Of a stretch of 64,000 nucleotides of DNA, positions 61,784 to 64,000 are shown piece after piece. Source of the DNA: Streptomyces sp. AC1-42W (lineage in GTDB: Bacteria > Actinomycetota > Actinomycetes > Streptomycetales > Streptomycetaceae); NCBI RefSeq assembly GCF_003248355.1, contig NZ_QKWY01000001.1, positions 2,190,001 to 2,254,000 of the forward strand, read 5' to 3'. The position numbers were made by a program, and so were the translations under genes. Under the pieces are notes generated by a model that was not told where the DNA came from, ran no database searches, and saw nothing but the letters and a program-made list of their open reading frames with translations. Position 1 is the first letter of the stretch. Every line of letters starts with the position of its first letter.

Positions 61784-63109
61784 CTACAGCCCCGGGATGC
61801 GGCCGTTGCGGAAGAGGTCCACGAAGATCTGGTGGTCCGCGCGGGCACGGGCGCCGTAGCTGTGGGCGAAGTCCACCAGCAGCTCCCCGAACCCCTCCTC
61901 GTCGGCCGCGATGGCGGCGTCGATCGCCCGCTCCGTGGAGAACGGCACCAGCGAGTGGCCGCTCTCGTCGTCCGCCGCGGAGTGCATCGTGGCCGTGGCC
62001 CGGCCCAGGTCGGCGACGACGGCCGCGATCTCGTCCGGTTCGTCGATGTCGGACCAGTCCAGGTCGACCGCGTACGGGGAGACCTCGGCGACCAGCTGGC
62101 CGGCGCCGTCCAGCTCGGTCCAGCCCAGCCAGGGGTCGGCGTGGGCCTGGAGGGCGCGCTGCGAGATCACCGTGCGGTGGCCCTCGTGCTGGAAGTAGTC
62201 GCGGACGGCCGCGTCCGTGATGTGCCGGGAGACGGCCGGGGTCTGCGCCTGCTTGAGGTAGATCACCACATCGTTCTCCAGGGCGTCGCTGTTGCCCTCC
62301 AGCAGGATGTTGTACGAGGGCAGGCCCGCCGACCCGATGCCGATGCCGCGCCGGCCCACCACGTCCTTGACCCGGTAGGAGTCCGGCCGGGTCAGGCTCG
62401 ACTCCGGCAGCGTCTCCAGATAGCCGTCGAACGCGGCCAGCACCTTGTACCGCGTCGCCGCGTCCAGGTCGATGGCCCCGCCGCCCTCGCTGAACCGGCG
62501 CTCGAAGTCGCGGATCTCGGTCATCGAGTCCAGCAGCGAGAACCGGGTCAGCGAGCGGGCGGTGCGCAGCGCGCCGAGCAGCGGCCCGGACGCCGTGTCC
62601 AGGGTGAACGGCGGCACCTCGTCGTTCTTGGCGCCCGTCGCCAGGGCGTGGACGCGCTCGCGGTAGGCCGCCGCGTAGATCCGGACCAGCTCGCCGATCT
62701 GGTCGTCGCCCAGGGCCTTCGCGTACCCCAGCAGGGCGACCGAGGCGGCGAAGCGCTTGAGGTCCCAGGTGAAGGGGCCCACGTACGCCTCGTCGAAGTC
62801 GTTCACGTTGAACACGAGGCGGCCGTTGGCGTCCATGTAGGTGCCGAAGTTCTCCGCGTGCAGGTCGCCGTGGATCCAGACCCGGCCGGTGCGCTCGTCC
62901 AGGTACGGGCCGCCGTGCCGCTCGCGTTCCAGGTCGTCGTAGAACAGGCAGGCCGTACCCCGGTAGAACGCGAAGGCCGAGCCCGCCATCTTGCGGAACT
63001 TGACCCGGAAGGCGGCCGGGTCGGCGGCCAGCAGCGCACCGAAGGCGGTGTCGAAGACTTCGAGGATGCGCTCCCCGCGCCGCTCCGCACCGGTCTGCGT
63101 GTCCGACAT
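61784..63109 (-). CDS. DUF2252 family protein
   Basis: 441-aa cytoplasmic protein of the DUF2252 family, which looks distantly kinase-like. The motif VWIHGDLHAENFGTYMD resembles the HGDLHxxN catalytic loop of aminoglycoside phosphotransferases, and NVNDFDEAYVGPFTWDLKR resembles the following metal-binding aspartate segment. VKDVVGRRGIGIGSAGLPSY is another family signature. No biochemical function is established. ATG at 63109 with GGAGG upstream; divergent from dnaE. Confidence 0.9.
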   Translation of the reverse strand: MSDTQTGAERRGERILEVFDTAFGALLAADPAAFRVKFRKMAGSAFAFYRGTACLFYDDLERERHGGPYLDERTGRVWIHGDLHAENFGTYMDANGRLVFNVNDFDEAYVGPFTWDLKRFAASVALLGYAKALGDDQIGELVRIYAAAYRERVHALATGAKNDEVPPFTLDTASGPLLGALRTARSLTRFSLLDSMTEIRDFERRFSEGGGAIDLDAATRYKVLAAFDGYLETLPESSLTRPDSYRVKDVVGRRGIGIGSAGLPSYNILLEGNSDALENDVVIYLKQAQTPAVSRHITDAAVRDYFQHEGHRTVISQRALQAHADPWLGWTELDGAGQLVAEVSPYAVDLDWSDIDEPDEIAAVVADLGRATATMHSAADDESGHSLVPFSTERAIDAAIAADEEGFGELLVDFAHSYGARARADHQIFVDLFRNGRIPGL

Positions 63110-63311
63110 CTCTGGGTGCCTCCTGGTAGCTGTCCTGGCGTGATGACGTGCATGACAAAAGGGACGGGTGATCCCGCCCTTCCAACGCGCGACCGTATCG
63201 CGGAGTGCCCGCCGCCGCGCCCGCCGGAGACGTAGACTTTCACGCTGACCCCCCAGCCGCCCGAGACGTCCCACGTCCCGTCGTCCCCACGTCCCCCGGA
63301 GGAACAGCGCC

Positions 63312-64000
63312 GTGACCAAGCCGCCCTTCACGCACCTTCACGTCCACACCCAGTACTCGCTGCTGGACGGTGCCGCGCGGCTCAAGGACATGTTCAACGC
63401 GTGCAACGACATGGGCATGACGCACATCGCCATGACGGACCACGGCAACCTGCACGGGGCGTACGACTTCTTCCACTCGGCGCAGAAGGCGAACGTGACG
63501 CCGATCATCGGCATCGAGGCGTACGTGGCGCCCGAGTCGCGCAAGCACAAGCGGAAGGTCCTGTGGGGGCAGCCGCACCAGAAGCGCGACGACATCTCCG
63601 GTTCCGGCGGTTACACGCACAAGACGATCTGGGCGGCCGACGCCAAGGGCCTGCACAACCTCTTCAAGCTGTCCTCCGACGCCTACGCCGAGGGCTGGCT
63701 CCAGAAGTGGCCCCGTATGGACAAGGAGACCATCGCCCAGTGGTCCGAGGGCCTGATCGCGTCCACCGGCTGCCCCTCCGGCGAGGTCCAGACCCGGCTG
63801 CGCCTCGGCCAGTTCGACGAGGCGGTCAAGGCGGCCTCCGACTACAAGGACATCTTCGGCGAGGGACGCTACTTCCTGGAGCTGATGGACCACGGCATCG
63901 AGATCGAGCGCCGGGTCCGCGACGGGCTCCTGGAGATCGGCCGGAAGCTCGGCATCCCGCCGCTCGTGACGAACGACTCGCACTACACGTACGCCTCCGA
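63312..64000 (+). CDS. dnaE: DNA polymerase III alpha subunit, N-terminal part
   Basis: Replicative polymerase subunit, cut by the window edge after 229 codons. The visible part is the PHP domain ([63 protein letters not shown]), which in DnaE1 proteins carries metal-binding residues for proofreading. The GTG at 63312 follows CCGGAGGAACAGC. Confidence 0.95.
   Translation, partial: MTKPPFTHLHVHTQYSLLDGAARLKDMFNACNDMGMTHIAMTDHGNLHGAYDFFHSAQKANVTPIIGIEAYVAPESRKHKRKVLWGQPHQKRDDISGSGGYTHKTIWAADAKGLHNLFKLSSDAYAEGWLQKWPRMDKETIAQWSEGLIASTGCPSGEVQTRLRLGQFDEAVKAASDYKDIFGEGRYFLELMDHGIEIERRVRDGLLEIGRKLGIPPLVTNDSHYTYAS

Overview
The window is chromosomal DNA from a Streptomyces species. GC content is very high with a strong third-position GC bias, GTG starts are frequent, and the gene order matches, as I remember it, the Streptomyces coelicolor chromosome from about SCO2117 down to about SCO2064 (anthranilate synthase - class II DAHP synthase - bfd/bfr - PASTA kinase - thi genes - metF - division/cell-wall (dcw) cluster - divIVA - ileS - ddbA - lspA - dnaE). 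It is core chromosome. I see no prophage, biosynthetic cluster, CRISPR array, tRNA or rRNA. The only mobile DNA is one IS30-family element.

Layout. 1-5.6 kb: aromatic amino acid supply. A truncated TrpE/TrpEG-type anthranilate synthase has a complete trp attenuator (18-codon leader peptide with three consecutive Trp codons, then a terminator). A large secreted peptidoglycan amidase and the class II DAHP synthase follow. 5.6-7.2 kb: iron storage (bfd with an iron box, bfr) and a small molybdopterin oxidoreductase. 7.2-12.5 kb: endonuclease IV, a four-PASTA Ser/Thr kinase, and thiO-thiS-thiG under a TPP riboswitch. 12.6-16.2 kb: a ferredoxin-reductase-like flavoprotein, an Rv2175c-type DNA-binding protein, thiE and metF. 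16.2-25.3 kb: poorly characterised membrane and redox genes, a tetR/YhgE-Pip/degenerate ABC ATPase operon with a palindromic operator, a HEPN-domain protein, a methyltransferase and a DUF3040 protein. 25.3-30.1 kb: a MoxR - DUF58 - TgpA-type transglutaminase operon. 30.4 kb: a beta-carbonic anhydrase.

31.4-49.1 kb is the complete dcw cluster in canonical order: rsmH, ftsL, ftsI, murE, murF, mraY, murD, ftsW, murG, ftsQ, ftsZ, pgeF, a YggS-type PLP protein, sepF, sepG and divIVA. It is largely translationally coupled, but strong hairpins precede ftsW and ftsQ and a separate regulatory region precedes ftsZ. At 49.2-50.5 kb the IS30 element sits inside the loop of the bidirectional divIVA/ileS terminator, so the two 20-base stem arms are now about 1.3 kb apart. 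Then come ileS behind a T-box riboswitch, the H1-like/DksA-like nucleoid protein gene ddbA, lspA, an RluD-type pseudouridine synthase, a CPA1 antiporter, an MscS channel, a small hydrolase, a DsbA-like anchored thioredoxin, an unrecognised membrane protein, a DUF2252 protein and the first 229 codons of dnaE.

I did not find a clear-cut new biological system. The observations most worth checking are the IS-split terminator, the trpL attenuator whose leader appears to be translated from a leaderless transcript, the degenerate ABC ATPase/YhgE/TetR operon with its operator, the repeat plus DnaA-box region upstream of moxR, and the unknown membrane protein next to the DsbA-like protein. All homology statements rest on motif recognition from memory; no searches were run.
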